Positions 1 to 7,702 of a stretch of DNA of 28,239 nucleotides are shown one piece after another; within the stretch, counting starts at the first letter, position 1, and each line of letters begins with the position of its first letter. Source of the DNA: Tidjanibacter sp. GTDB lineage: Bacteria > Bacteroidota > Bacteroidia > Bacteroidales > Rikenellaceae. The position numbers and the translations under genes are program-made. The stretch is taken from contig JAGBVY010000114.1 of assembly GCA_017630115.1 (NCBI GenBank), positions 1-28,239 of the forward strand. Reading direction: 5' to 3'. Below the pieces are notes generated by a model. The model did no database searches and was not told where the DNA came from. It saw only the letters and a program-made list of their open reading frames with translations.

Positions 1-516
1 GGGGAATGCTGTATTGTTCTGGCCCTCAAATGTAGGCCAATTATATTGTGCTGCTTTGCTCCGTACCTCGCCGTCCTAATTGAGCAACGAAAGCGACTCG
101 CCATCCCAAAAATAACCGCCATTGGTGGCCAAAATTGGGGTACCACCCTCAAATGAGGCAAAAATATCGGAGGGAGTTGCATCCTGCTCCACATAGACAG
201 CATTGAATTTAAGTTTGGGGTTCGACTCTATATCGACAATGGCAAAGTAGCCCGTACAGAAATCATCCGTACCATCCTCATAGTAGTTCTTGAAATAATA
301 TACATCTACCCCACTCGGATAGCCCTCCAAAGCCACCAACTCGTTACGACCCTCTGGCTCGGGCTGAGGTTTCTCAACGTCGGGATTCTCGGGAGTTTCT
401 GGATTTTCGGGGGTTTCAGTGTCATCCTTTGGGTTGTTGTCGGGCGCAGGAGTGCAAGCCACCGCAAGCGACACACAAAACGCCAACGAAGCAACTATTG
501 CAAAGATGCGTTTCAT
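1..516 (-). pseudogene. NAGPA-type phosphodiester glycosidase lipoprotein, interrupted by an in-frame amber codon and cut by the window edge
   Basis: The protein begins with a lipoprotein signal peptide ending at Cys21 (SLAVAC). A Pro/Glu/Asp-rich linker with repeated PENP units follows (about residues 23-56), then the start of a domain containing the motif ATNGGYFWDGESL (about 129-141). That NGGYF signature is typical of the NAGPA/DUF2233 family, whose members cleave sugar-1-phosphodiesters such as GlcNAc-1-P-linked glycans. A TAG codon at 76-78 ends the frame at 146 residues. The same frame continues open to base 1 and still reads like family sequence (DGEVRSKAAQYNWPTFEG), so the amber interrupts a longer gene rather than ending a short one. 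The full family domain is roughly 200-300 residues. This may be a true nonsense mutation or an assembly or sequencing error. No good promoter is visible in the 129 bases upstream. Confidence 0.65.
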
Positions 517-561
517 TTTGAGTTTTCAGTTAACAGTCAACAATTATCAGTTGTTTCGACT

Positions 562-597
562 AAAAGAAAAGGGCAATGCAGTTGCCTGCACTGCCCT
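562..597 (-). terminator. Intrinsic terminator of the BACON lipoprotein gene
   Basis: On the minus strand a 12-bp stem (arms 586-597 and 570-581, one G·T pair) closes a GCAA tetraloop and is followed by a TTTTCTTTT tract. It lies about 50 bases past the stop codon at 646 and separates this gene from the glycosidase gene downstream. Confidence 0.8.
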
Positions 598-645
598 CAC
601 TCTCAGTGATATTATTTCGAGTCAGACACTGGCTGACCTATCGGA

Positions 646-2277
646 CTAGAAAACAACTACCAAGCCCTCAATCGAGTTGAGGTTGTTGTCGATGCAGTAG
701 ATAACGATACCGCCGTCGATAACCTCGAAGCATACGTCAGCAGTAGCATTAACACTTGCCCAGAAGGTGTACCACTGGGTAGTCTCGTCGAGAACCCAAT
801 CGGTAGCCTGGTTCATAACGGTAGTAGAAGCTACCTCGGTCTGAGTTGCTACGTTGAGAACGTGGATTGGGGTATTTGCACCATAGTTAGCAAACAAATC
901 GCCACCAGTGATAACTGCAATAGGAGCACCATTTACAGCGTGGATATCAATAGCTGCGAGCGAGCGCTGCCAGTCGTACAGACCGGGAACTACAACAGTC
1001 GAAGCGAAGGTAGTACCATCCATATAGTGGAGGTTGTTGTTGTCGTAGAAACCGTACAGAGCGCCCTCAGCAATAGTCTCACCAATGAGTGCAAATGCGG
1101 GGAAGTTGTGAGGAGTGCAGTTCCAAGCCTCAGCGCTCCAGAGAGGAGTGATGCCGGTAACATTGGTTTTCAGGCTAGTGCCAGCAACACCGTCGGTAAT
1201 AGTCCAAACCTCAATCGAGTTACCCATAGAGAAATCTGGAATACCCTCGTGAGCTGCAAGCAGAGTAGCGTTCTTGGTAACATCGCCACGAACATCAAAA
1301 GCAGCACCAAGAGGACCATACTGAGCACCCTCAATCAACTTAACGGGAGCAGCGGTCTCCGAAGTCATATAGTAAACCTCAAAGGTAGCAGTCCAAGCAT
1401 AAGTAGTCATATCAAGGAGGTTACGGTTGCACATAACGAGGTTACCAGCGTCGTCGTTCTCAACATAGTAGGGAACAAAGTCGCCACAGTTCAAATCGCC
1501 AACAACCTCACCAGTTGCTTTGCTGAGCAGTTTGGTAGGCTGACCATTACCGGGGCAAACTACAACCTTGTCACCCAAGATAGCAATCGAAGCCATAGCG
1601 TTGCCGCTGAAATCACCGCTGGTGAAGGTAGTCACCTGAGCACCAAAGACATCAACCATAGTGGTCGAGAATGCCTTAGCCGACTGAGTCAGATAAACCT
1701 CATACTCGAAGCCCTCAGCCTCAACCAAGAGAGTAGCAGTACGATCAGCACCGGTGAGGTTGGTAGCAACATTGATAACCTGTTTGGTAGTGGTAAGTGC
1801 GCGAGTACCACCTACAACAGCCCAGTCAGCATCGGAAGTAACGGTGAAAGCAACGTTGTGGTTTACGGGAAGCTCAACCTCGCCACCTGCATAACCAACG
1901 GTCAATACCTTCAACTCGCCAACATTAACCTCGTCGGTCTGAACCTGATTGATAGCAATCTCGGCAACCTTGTCGTCGGCGGTGATGGTCACCTTGCCAG
2001 CACGGTTGTCGAAAGTCGTGTTAGCAGCTACGTCGATAGTCAGCTGAATAGCAGTACCTGCAACGCCCGAAGCGGGAGTAACGGTAATCCACTCTGCGTC
2101 GGCAGCAGCAGTCCAAGCAGCGTTGGTCGAGAAAGCAACAACTTTCTGAGCAGCCTCGGTCGAGAGGTTCATAGTTGCGTCAGCAGCGTTGTCGAGCGAG
2201 AGAGTTGTCTCGGGCACAGGCTCCTCACAAGCGAAAAGCATAGCCGCAACTGCAAAAATTGCAAAAAACTTTTTCAT
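646..2277 (-). CDS. BACON-domain surface lipoprotein, putative glycan-binding protein
   Basis: 543 residues. The lipoprotein signal ends at Cys17 (MLFAC) and is followed by EEP, so surface display is plausible. Residues about 25-113 form one BACON-type Ig domain (AAWTAAADAEWITVTPASG is characteristic) and about 118-200 a second (DADWAVVGG). Residues about 205-543 form a beta-rich, propeller-like region. That region resembles the C-terminal half of the lipoprotein at 10653-12431: shared landmarks are VVVCPGNG, NDDAGNL, DGTTFA and YCIDNN. BACON domains are thought to bind carbohydrate or mucin at the Bacteroidota surface. The gene is monocistronic, with its own promoter (2417-2447) and terminator (562-597). 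A role as a surface glycan-binding protein for the neighbouring PUL is inferred; no catalytic motif is apparent. Confidence 0.75.
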   Translation of the reverse strand: MKKFFAIFAVAAMLFACEEPVPETTLSLDNAADATMNLSTEAAQKVVAFSTNAAWTAAADAEWITVTPASGVAGTAIQLTIDVAANTTFDNRAGKVTITADDKVAEIAINQVQTDEVNVGELKVLTVGYAGGEVELPVNHNVAFTVTSDADWAVVGGTRALTTTKQVINVATNLTGADRTATLLVEAEGFEYEVYLTQSAKAFSTTMVDVFGAQVTTFTSGDFSGNAMASIAILGDKVVVCPGNGQPTKLLSKATGEVVGDLNCGDFVPYYVENDDAGNLVMCNRNLLDMTTYAWTATFEVYYMTSETAAPVKLIEGAQYGPLGAAFDVRGDVTKNATLLAAHEGIPDFSMGNSIEVWTITDGVAGTSLKTNVTGITPLWSAEAWNCTPHNFPAFALIGETIAEGALYGFYDNNNLHYMDGTTFASTVVVPGLYDWQRSLAAIDIHAVNGAPIAVITGGDLFANYGANTPIHVLNVATQTEVASTTVMNQATDWVLDETTQWYTFWASVNATADVCFEVIDGGIVIYCIDNNLNSIEGLVVVF

Positions 2278-2416
2278 AGGTAAAATTGTTTAGTTGATGT
2301 TTAGTTAGTTAATAAAATTTTGGTTGTATAAGTTATCATTATTTCATCGAAGTAGCCTCATCAGGTCGCCATATATATATTGGAAGACTGACACAAAACC
2401 ACATCGTTACACTTTT

Positions 2417-2447
2417 CAAAAATACAGCACCTTAAAGTGAAAACAAA
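2417..2447 (-). promoter_or_regulatory. Bacteroidota-type promoter for the BACON lipoprotein gene
   Basis: Read on the minus strand, TTTG (2447-2444) is followed after 19 bases by TATTTTTG (2424-2417). Both match the -33 TTTG and -7 TAnnTTTG consensus exactly. Transcription would start near 2410, leaving an untranslated leader of about 130 bases before the ATG at 2277. Confidence 0.65.
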
Positions 2448-2563
2448 ATTAAATACATTAAAAATACACTTTTTATTATATTGTTTTTGATTTCACATCG
2501 TATATCGCTATAAATCAGCCAAGTAGCCAACTAAAAACATTGTCGTAATTATTAAAATCTTTT

Positions 2564-2590
2564 CAATACAAAACACCCCAAAGGGGGCTC
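2564..2590 (-). terminator. Weak candidate terminator after tatC
   Basis: On the minus strand a CCCC/GGGG stem with a 3-4 base loop lies 15-30 bases past the tatC stop and is followed by a T-rich stretch (TGTTTTG). The stem is only 4-5 bp, so the call is tentative. Confidence 0.3.
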
Positions 2591-2604
2591 TTTAATAAAA
2601 CAAT

Positions 2605-3390
2605 TTATTTATTCGGCAACTTTTCAACCCTCTTGACCACACAAGCACCTAGTTCGTAGAGCATCCAGATGGGTACTCCAACCAACATCAGCGTAAACGG
2701 ATCGCCCGTGGGAGTAATCACAGCAGCCACCACAAGCGCAACTACAATGGCATAGCGTCGGCTACGAATCATATGTTCATAACGCAACACGCCAAGTCGA
2801 GCAAAGAGAGCACACACGATAGGTATTTCAAACAGCGCACCCATAACCAAAGTCATACCCAAGAGGGTTGAGATGTAGGAATCGAGGGCAATCATATTTG
2901 GCACAGCAAGACTAACCTCGTAGTTGGCCAAAAAGTTGAAGGCAAAGGGGAAAATTACAAAATAGTTTAGCGCACAACCCAACAGAAACATCACATAACC
3001 ACCCACTACATATCGGCGCGAATGGTGGCGTTCGTGGTCATAGAGCGCTGGCGAAATGAAGCTAAACAGGGAGTAGATTACATAGGGCAAAGCCACAAGT
3101 AGGCCCACATAGAGCGACACCCGAAGGTGGACAATAAACTGCGTTGCAAGCCCCGTATTTATCAGCTGTACTATCGCCCCACCATCGGCAGGCATCTCGG
3201 CCAAGTGCAAACGGCTGATAAGTTTGTAGGTAATGAAATCACCTCGCGAGGGGGCCAACACCCACTCAAAGAGCCACTCCTTAAAGCCAAAGGCCACCGC
3301 AGTAAACACCACCACGACAGCCACAATACGCACCAGATGACCCTTCAATTCGTCTAAATGGGTCCAAAAACTCTTAGCCTCGTCGGACAT
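2605..3390 (-). CDS. tatC: Twin-arginine translocase subunit TatC
   Basis: 261 residues from the ATG at 3390. An upstream TTG at 3414 is in frame, but the ATG places the conserved FWTHLDELKGHLVR motif near the N-terminus, as expected for TatC. TatC is the inner-membrane receptor that recognises twin-arginine signal peptides and, with TatA, exports folded proteins. The sequence shows the typical run of about six hydrophobic segments. It also has the periplasmic family signature FISPALYDHERHHSRR before the third segment and a VITPTGDPFT motif before the last helix. It follows tatA by 46 bases, presumably in one transcript. No tatB is present, as is common for minimal TatAC systems in this phylum. 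A candidate client, the RR-signal protein at 20030-21124, lies in the same window. Confidence 0.96.
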   Translation of the reverse strand: MSDEAKSFWTHLDELKGHLVRIVAVVVVFTAVAFGFKEWLFEWVLAPSRGDFITYKLISRLHLAEMPADGGAIVQLINTGLATQFIVHLRVSLYVGLLVALPYVIYSLFSFISPALYDHERHHSRRYVVGGYVMFLLGCALNYFVIFPFAFNFLANYEVSLAVPNMIALDSYISTLLGMTLVMGALFEIPIVCALFARLGVLRYEHMIRSRRYAIVVALVVAAVITPTGDPFTLMLVGVPIWMLYELGACVVKRVEKLPNK

Positions 3391-3436
3391 AGGTTTGTTG
3401 GGGGGAGTGAGCAATGAGCCAAGCCCTCCACCCTAT

Positions 3437-3640
3437 TTAATTATCCTTCTTTACCTCCTCGTCGATTTTTCCGGCCTCCTCTTTGGCCTCATTCAGACCA
3501 TCCTTGAAGGAGCGTACACCCTTGCCCAATCCGCGCATAAGTTCGGGAATCTTCTTACCGCCAAACAGAAGCAAAATAATCAGCGCAATGAGGATAATCT
3601 CTCCTGCGCCAATACTGCCTAAAAACAACATTTTTGCCAT
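3437..3640 (-). CDS. tatA: Twin-arginine translocase pore subunit TatA
   Basis: 67 residues from the ATG at 3640. A longer in-frame start at 3697 would add residues ahead of the membrane helix and would overlap the promoter, so it was not used. The protein has one short N-terminal membrane helix (GEIILIALIILLLF). The diagnostic FGGKKIPELMRGLGKG hinge and amphipathic helix follow, then a charged Lys/Glu tail. This is the TatA/E layout: a subunit that oligomerises in the inner membrane to form the passage for folded Tat substrates. It is the first gene of the tatA-tatC pair and sits directly behind a consensus -7 box. It is divergent from the GH20 gene. Confidence 0.95.
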   Translation of the reverse strand: MAKMLFLGSIGAGEIILIALIILLLFGGKKIPELMRGLGKGVRSFKDGLNEAKEEAGKIDEEVKKDN

Positions 3641-3683
3641 AATGAAATTTTGTCTTTTGTGTAGTTCAAAGCTGTTAGATAGG

Positions 3684-3715
3684 CAAAGATAGTACATTTT
3701 TGGTGATTTATCAAC
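3684..3715 (-). promoter_or_regulatory. Promoter of tatAC
   Basis: On the minus strand, GTTG (3715-3712, one mismatch to TTTG) precedes TATCTTTG (3691-3684, an exact -7 match) by 20 bases. The transcript would start about 35 bases ahead of the tatA ATG at 3640. Confidence 0.6.
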
Positions 3716-3739
3716 AGCGGTTGCTTTTAGTCCGTTTTT

Positions 3740-3771
3740 TTTCTTTTTACCACAATAAATAGCTATCTTTG
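3740..3771 (+). promoter_or_regulatory. Promoter of the GH20 hexosaminidase gene
   Basis: TTTC (3740-3743, one mismatch) precedes TATCTTTG (3764-3771, exact) by 20 bases. The implied leader to the ATG at 3814 is about 35 bases. The -7 box is identical to that of the divergent tatA promoter. Confidence 0.6.
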
Positions 3772-3813
3772 TAGCATATATAAACTTTACTCATCAACAC
3801 ACAATTATTTATT

Positions 3814-6186
3814 ATGAAACACAACAACCCAATGCTTCGCCTATGCTCGATTGTGGCCCTTACAATCGTAACAGTCGGAACGCAGAGTTGCCAGCCCAAG
3901 CCGATGGCCTCGGTGAGCAACTACGATGTTATCCCTCAGCCTCAGATGGTTGAGCTTCTCACGGAGCAGCCCGTTTTTCTGCTCGACCGCAACACCGAAG
4001 TTCTCTACGGCCCAGAGGTAGCCACCAAAGATGTGGAGTTTCTTATTGACTACATCGACGAGGCCACCTCAATACGCCTCTCGCGCCCAAGCGCCTACAC
4101 CCCCGAGGCTATTCCAACCACACCCCACATTGTGCTCCAAGTTGAGAACAACCCCGACCAGCCCGAAGGCTACACTATTGTGGTCGATAGTTGCAAAGTG
4201 AGCATCACAGGTGGCTCGGCCGATGGTCTGTTCTATGGTATCCAGACTCTTCGCAAGGCCCTACCGGTGGGTAAATACAGTTCGGTGGAGCTTCCGGCAG
4301 CCACAATTGAGGACTATCCTCGCTTTGGCTATCGTGGTATGCACCTCGACATTGCACGCCACTTCCAAGACATCGACTTCATCAAGAAGTATATCGACCT
4401 CTTGGCACTGCACAACATCAACACCTTCCACTGGCACTTGGTCGATGACCAAGGTTGGAGGGTTGAAATTAAAAAATACCCACTTCTGACCACCATTAGC
4501 ACCACCCGCAAGGAGACTGTCATTGGTCGTAACAGTGGTGTGTGGGACGGCAAGCCCTATGGTAAGGGTATGTACTACACTCAGGAGGAGTTGCGCGAGG
4601 TTGTGGAGTATGCCGCAGAGCGTCACATCAACATCATCCCCGAGATTGATATGCCCGGTCATATGGTAGCAGCTCTGGCCGCCTACCCCGAACTGGGTTG
4701 TACGGGTGGCCCCTACGACGTATGGACAATCTGGGGTGTATCGGAGGATTTGCTCTGCGCCGGCAACGACCAGACCATACAGTTCTGCAAAGATATTCTC
4801 GACGAGATTGTGGCCATATTCCCCTATGAGTATATACATATGGGTGGCGACGAGTGCCCCAAGGTGCGCTGGGAGGAGTGTCCCAAGTGTCAGGCGCGAA
4901 TTGAGGCCGAGCACCTACAAAACACCACAGCCAAATCACCTGAGGAGGCTCTGCAAGGTTGGTTTATGCGTCAGATGAGCGACCATTTGGCTCAATATGG
5001 TAAGACTGTAATCGGTTGGGACGAGATTCTCGACGGCGACAACATTGGCGACAACGTTGTGATTATGTCGTGGCGAGGCGAGGCCGGTGGTATCAAGGCT
5101 GCCAACAAGAAGATTCGCTCGATTATGGTGCCCAACAACATCCTCTACTTCGACTACTACCAGACCAAGGAGGTCGATCGTGAGCCATTCGCCATTGGTG
5201 GCTACAACCCCATTGAGAATGTCTATGCCTACGACCCTGTGGCCAACATCCCCGCCGAGAATCGCAGCTACATCATCGGTGTGCAGGCCAACATCTGGAC
5301 CGAGTATATCCACACCAGCGACCACATTGAGCATATGGCTCTGCCTCGTATGTCGGCATTGGCAGAGGTGCAGTGGAGCAACCCCGAGCAGAAGGACTAC
5401 AAGCGCTTCCTTAGGCGCCTGCAACCAATGCTCGACCGTTACAGAGCTTTGGACTACAACTATGCCCCCTATGTTTTGGACGTAGTGGCCGACCTCAAAC
5501 CTGCCAAAGGAGAGCGTGCTCTGAAAGCTACTCTGACCACCCTTGACGGCGCCCCAATCCACTACACACTCGACGGCTCGGCTCCCACCCCCAAGTCGCC
5601 TCGCTACACTTCCGAGGGAGTGCTGATTGACCATTCGGCCACTCTGAAAGCGTCGGCCCATCGCTACGGACGTATGAGCCAGCCTATGGAGGTGGTGGTA
5701 AGTTTCTCCGAGGCAACCCTCTGCCCCATTACCCTTCTGAGCACCCCCGCAGCAAACTACACCTTTGGTGGTGCAACCACTCTGGTGGACGGAATGGTGG
5801 GCAACAAAAACTACCGCACAGGTCGTTGGCTCGGTTTCTACAACACCTCCTGCGTGGCAACCATCGACCTTATGGAGCAGAAAACGACAAGCAAGTTGAG
5901 CTTTAACGTATGCGTCAATAAGGACGACGGTTGTATGGACGCTCGCGGAGTTAAAGTATGGCTCTCGGCCGACGGCAGGGAGTGGCAGCAGGTAGTTGAT
6001 GAGGAGTATGCTCCAATGACCCTCGAAGACGACCACGGACTCTACCACCACACCGTCGATTATACTCCCACTGAGGCTCGCTATGTAAAAGTGGAGATAG
6101 GCTGCGAGGATAGTATTCCCTCTTGGCACGCCTACTTCCCCGGCGCACACGGATTCCTCTTTGTTGATGAGATAGCCGTTGAGTAA
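3814..6186 (+). CDS. GH20 beta-N-acetylhexosaminidase lipoprotein
   Basis: 790 residues. A lipoprotein-type signal ends at Cys26 (TQSC). A GH20b-like N-terminal domain spans about 35-160. The GH20 TIM barrel spans about 165-515 and carries FHWHLVDDQGW (W207), PEIDMPGH (P276-H283) and the catalytic pair D346-E347 in HMGGDECPK. This pair supports substrate-assisted hydrolysis of terminal beta-GlcNAc/GalNAc. A chitobiase C-terminal-like beta domain with YTLDGSAPT follows (about 570-630). Last comes a discoidin (F5/8 C, CBM32-like) module (about 642-790) that may bind the glycan. The gene stands alone with its own promoter. It is divergent from tatAC and convergent with the PUL operon, sharing the hairpin at 6207-6244. 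It probably acts in the periplasm or at the cell surface. Substrate linkage cannot be read from sequence. Confidence 0.95.
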   Translation: MKHNNPMLRLCSIVALTIVTVGTQSCQPKPMASVSNYDVIPQPQMVELLTEQPVFLLDRNTEVLYGPEVATKDVEFLIDYIDEATSIRLSRPSAYTPEAIPTTPHIVLQVENNPDQPEGYTIVVDSCKVSITGGSADGLFYGIQTLRKALPVGKYSSVELPAATIEDYPRFGYRGMHLDIARHFQDIDFIKKYIDLLALHNINTFHWHLVDDQGWRVEIKKYPLLTTISTTRKETVIGRNSGVWDGKPYGKGMYYTQEELREVVEYAAERHINIIPEIDMPGHMVAALAAYPELGCTGGPYDVWTIWGVSEDLLCAGNDQTIQFCKDILDEIVAIFPYEYIHMGGDECPKVRWEECPKCQARIEAEHLQNTTAKSPEEALQGWFMRQMSDHLAQYGKTVIGWDEILDGDNIGDNVVIMSWRGEAGGIKAANKKIRSIMVPNNILYFDYYQTKEVDREPFAIGGYNPIENVYAYDPVANIPAENRSYIIGVQANIWTEYIHTSDHIEHMALPRMSALAEVQWSNPEQKDYKRFLRRLQPMLDRYRALDYNYAPYVLDVVADLKPAKGERALKATLTTLDGAPIHYTLDGSAPTPKSPRYTSEGVLIDHSATLKASAHRYGRMSQPMEVVVSFSEATLCPITLLSTPAANYTFGGATTLVDGMVGNKNYRTGRWLGFYNTSCVATIDLMEQKTTSKLSFNVCVNKDDGCMDARGVKVWLSADGREWQQVVDEEYAPMTLEDDHGLYHHTVDYTPTEARYVKVEIGCEDSIPSWHAYFPGAHGFLFVDEIAVE

Positions 6187-6206
6187 GCATTTCAGCGGCA
6201 GCAAAC

Positions 6207-6244
6207 AAATAGGGGTTTAGGACCACAATCCTAAACCCCTATTT
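6207..6244. terminator. Bidirectional terminator between GH20 and the PUL operon
   Basis: A perfect 16-bp inverted repeat (6207-6222 and 6229-6244) surrounds a 6-base loop. The arms begin AAATAGGGG and end CCCCTATTT. It lies 20 bases past the GH20 stop and 22 bases past the stop of the convergent operon, so it can serve both. Confidence 0.88.
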
Positions 6245-6266
6245 ATTTGTCATCTCTTCCGAGCTG

Positions 6267-7700
6267 CTATGTGCGCCAGAACCATTTTTGGCGAGTGGTA
6301 AACATCGTAATCAGCACCGTAATGGCCGTTAGGATGAAGCCGTGAATAGCACCCAGCAGAGGGGTAGCATAGAGAGGCCACAGCAGAGCCACACTGCCCG
6401 TGAGGTTCAGCAGAGGATAGACCACCAAGTCGCAAGCCACATAGGCGACCATAGGATTCTGGCCACTCTGCCACAAGAAAGCCAATATCTTGCGGTGGCC
6501 AAAGTAATCGACAGCCACACTCAGCGACACAAGCGACACCACAGCCAAACCAGCCGTAGTGAATAGGTAACTGAGTGTTGCAGGGTCTTTTTTCACTCCC
6601 CCCTGCAATGGCTCAGCCAATACACCCAGCGCAAGCAACACAGCAGCAAGCACAGTGAGTTGTAGCCATAGTTTACCCATTGAGCCACCTATCCTCTTCG
6701 ATGCAACATACATCACACACAAGAGTGCCAGAGTCACCACACCCCAAAGGCCTATCTCGTGATTCTGCACTGTGCAGAGCGTTGCCACAACAAGCGCCAC
6801 GGCAGCTACACCCAACACCGTAGCCCACCTATTGTTGCTACTAGTATGTTCGGTTTCATCTGCCCCACCCTGCATCGACTGGCGCAACATCTCGCCTGCC
6901 TCCATTGCGGGCAGAAGTATGAGTAGGTAGCGCAAATAATCAAACCTGAGCAGCCACCAGATGGGCGAGTAGTGCATAACATCGGCGGCCCAACTACCCT
7001 CCACATCGCCACCAAGCACCAAGAGTGCCAGCAAAGCAAAGAGCATCATACGCACCTTGCGACCCCTACCTGCAAGCCACCCGGCCGAAGTAGCCAGATA
7101 AATCAAGCCGGCAAAGAGAGCCACATTGGAGAGAATCAGGATGATGATGTTGCTAAATTCGGGCGAGAAGTTCCTACCACCTGCATAGCTCGTGGTGAGC
7201 AACATAGCAAGCGCCACACCATAGGCAACAACTTTTATAACCACACGCACCCAAGGCAAAACCTTCTTAAAGCGCATAAACATTGGAAATAGCAAGGCAA
7301 AGGCCGCCATAGCCAAGAGCCAACTACGCCAATCCTGCGGAGCAGAGAGGACATAGGGGTAGAAGTGTTGGATGAAGATAGCAAAAAAGGCCAGTTGCAA
7401 CCAACGCAACACCACGTCGAGGGCTATCTTCGACCACCTCACCCCACGTTCCAAACGTGAGCCAATGGAGAATGGCAAGGCCGCACCCATTGCAAACAAG
7501 AAGAATGGGAACACCAAATCGACCCACGTCAGGCCCGAAATCTCAGGTAAGTAGGCGTGAGTTGGTGGTGGCGTTTGGGCGTGATACATCCACTCAGGGA
7601 GTATGCCGGCCACTACCGTAGCCGAGAGCACCATTGTGATGATGGCATAGCCTCTCAGGGCATCGAGTGCATAGGCTCTCTTTTGCGTACTCATAGGCAT
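6267..7700 (-). CDS. NagX/HGSNAT-like membrane acetyltransferase (DUF5009 type)
   Basis: 477 residues, from ATG 7700 (a second ATG at 7694 is equally possible). It is a polytopic membrane protein with roughly ten to twelve hydrophobic segments. The N-terminus reads RAYALDALRGYAIITMVL, as in acyltransferase-3/COG4299 proteins. The stretch HAYLPEISGLTWVDLVFPFF closely matches, from memory, the region of human heparan-alpha-glucosaminide N-acetyltransferase holding its acetyl-accepting histidine; H48 is the equivalent here. HGSNAT passes acetyl groups from cytosolic acetyl-CoA across the membrane to glucosamine. NagX relatives occur in bacterial GlcNAc-utilisation clusters with incompletely known roles. 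It is the last gene of the operon, two bases after the phosphoesterase stop, so translation may be coupled. The acetyl acceptor is unknown. Confidence 0.82.
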   Translation of the reverse strand: MPMSTQKRAYALDALRGYAIITMVLSATVVAGILPEWMYHAQTPPPTHAYLPEISGLTWVDLVFPFFLFAMGAALPFSIGSRLERGVRWSKIALDVVLRWLQLAFFAIFIQHFYPYVLSAPQDWRSWLLAMAAFALLFPMFMRFKKVLPWVRVVIKVVAYGVALAMLLTTSYAGGRNFSPEFSNIIILILSNVALFAGLIYLATSAGWLAGRGRKVRMMLFALLALLVLGGDVEGSWAADVMHYSPIWWLLRFDYLRYLLILLPAMEAGEMLRQSMQGGADETEHTSSNNRWATVLGVAAVALVVATLCTVQNHEIGLWGVVTLALLCVMYVASKRIGGSMGKLWLQLTVLAAVLLALGVLAEPLQGGVKKDPATLSYLFTTAGLAVVSLVSLSVAVDYFGHRKILAFLWQSGQNPMVAYVACDLVVYPLLNLTGSVALLWPLYATPLLGAIHGFILTAITVLITMFTTRQKWFWRT

Positions 7701-7702
7701 AA

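Larger units (their letters stand above)
2278..2604. other. AT-rich intergenic region, no gene
   Basis: These 327 bases lie between tatC and the BACON lipoprotein gene. They hold the promoter and leader of the lipoprotein gene, a short (AT)n run at 2371-2380 and a weak hairpin just past tatC. No open frame with coding character and no RNA gene was recognised. Confidence 0.7.

Noticed and set aside
76..78. TAG read-through or recoding (as in some gut phages, or pyrrolysine)
   Set aside because: Genes here use TAG as a normal stop (646-648, 23948-23950, 25140-25142), and no phage genes or suppressor tRNA are visible.
862..2283. A 473-codon plus-strand open frame opposite the BACON lipoprotein gene
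   Set aside because: It is codon-aligned with the real gene; the Ser/Asn/Val-rich translation reflects the reverse complement of biased codons.
2371..2380. (AT)5 run as a variable simple repeat controlling expression
   Set aside because: It lies downstream of the predicted start site rather than in the promoter spacer, and is too short to support a slippage claim.
3391..3414. TTG start for tatC giving eight more residues
   Set aside because: An ATG at 3390 gives the usual short TatC N-terminus.
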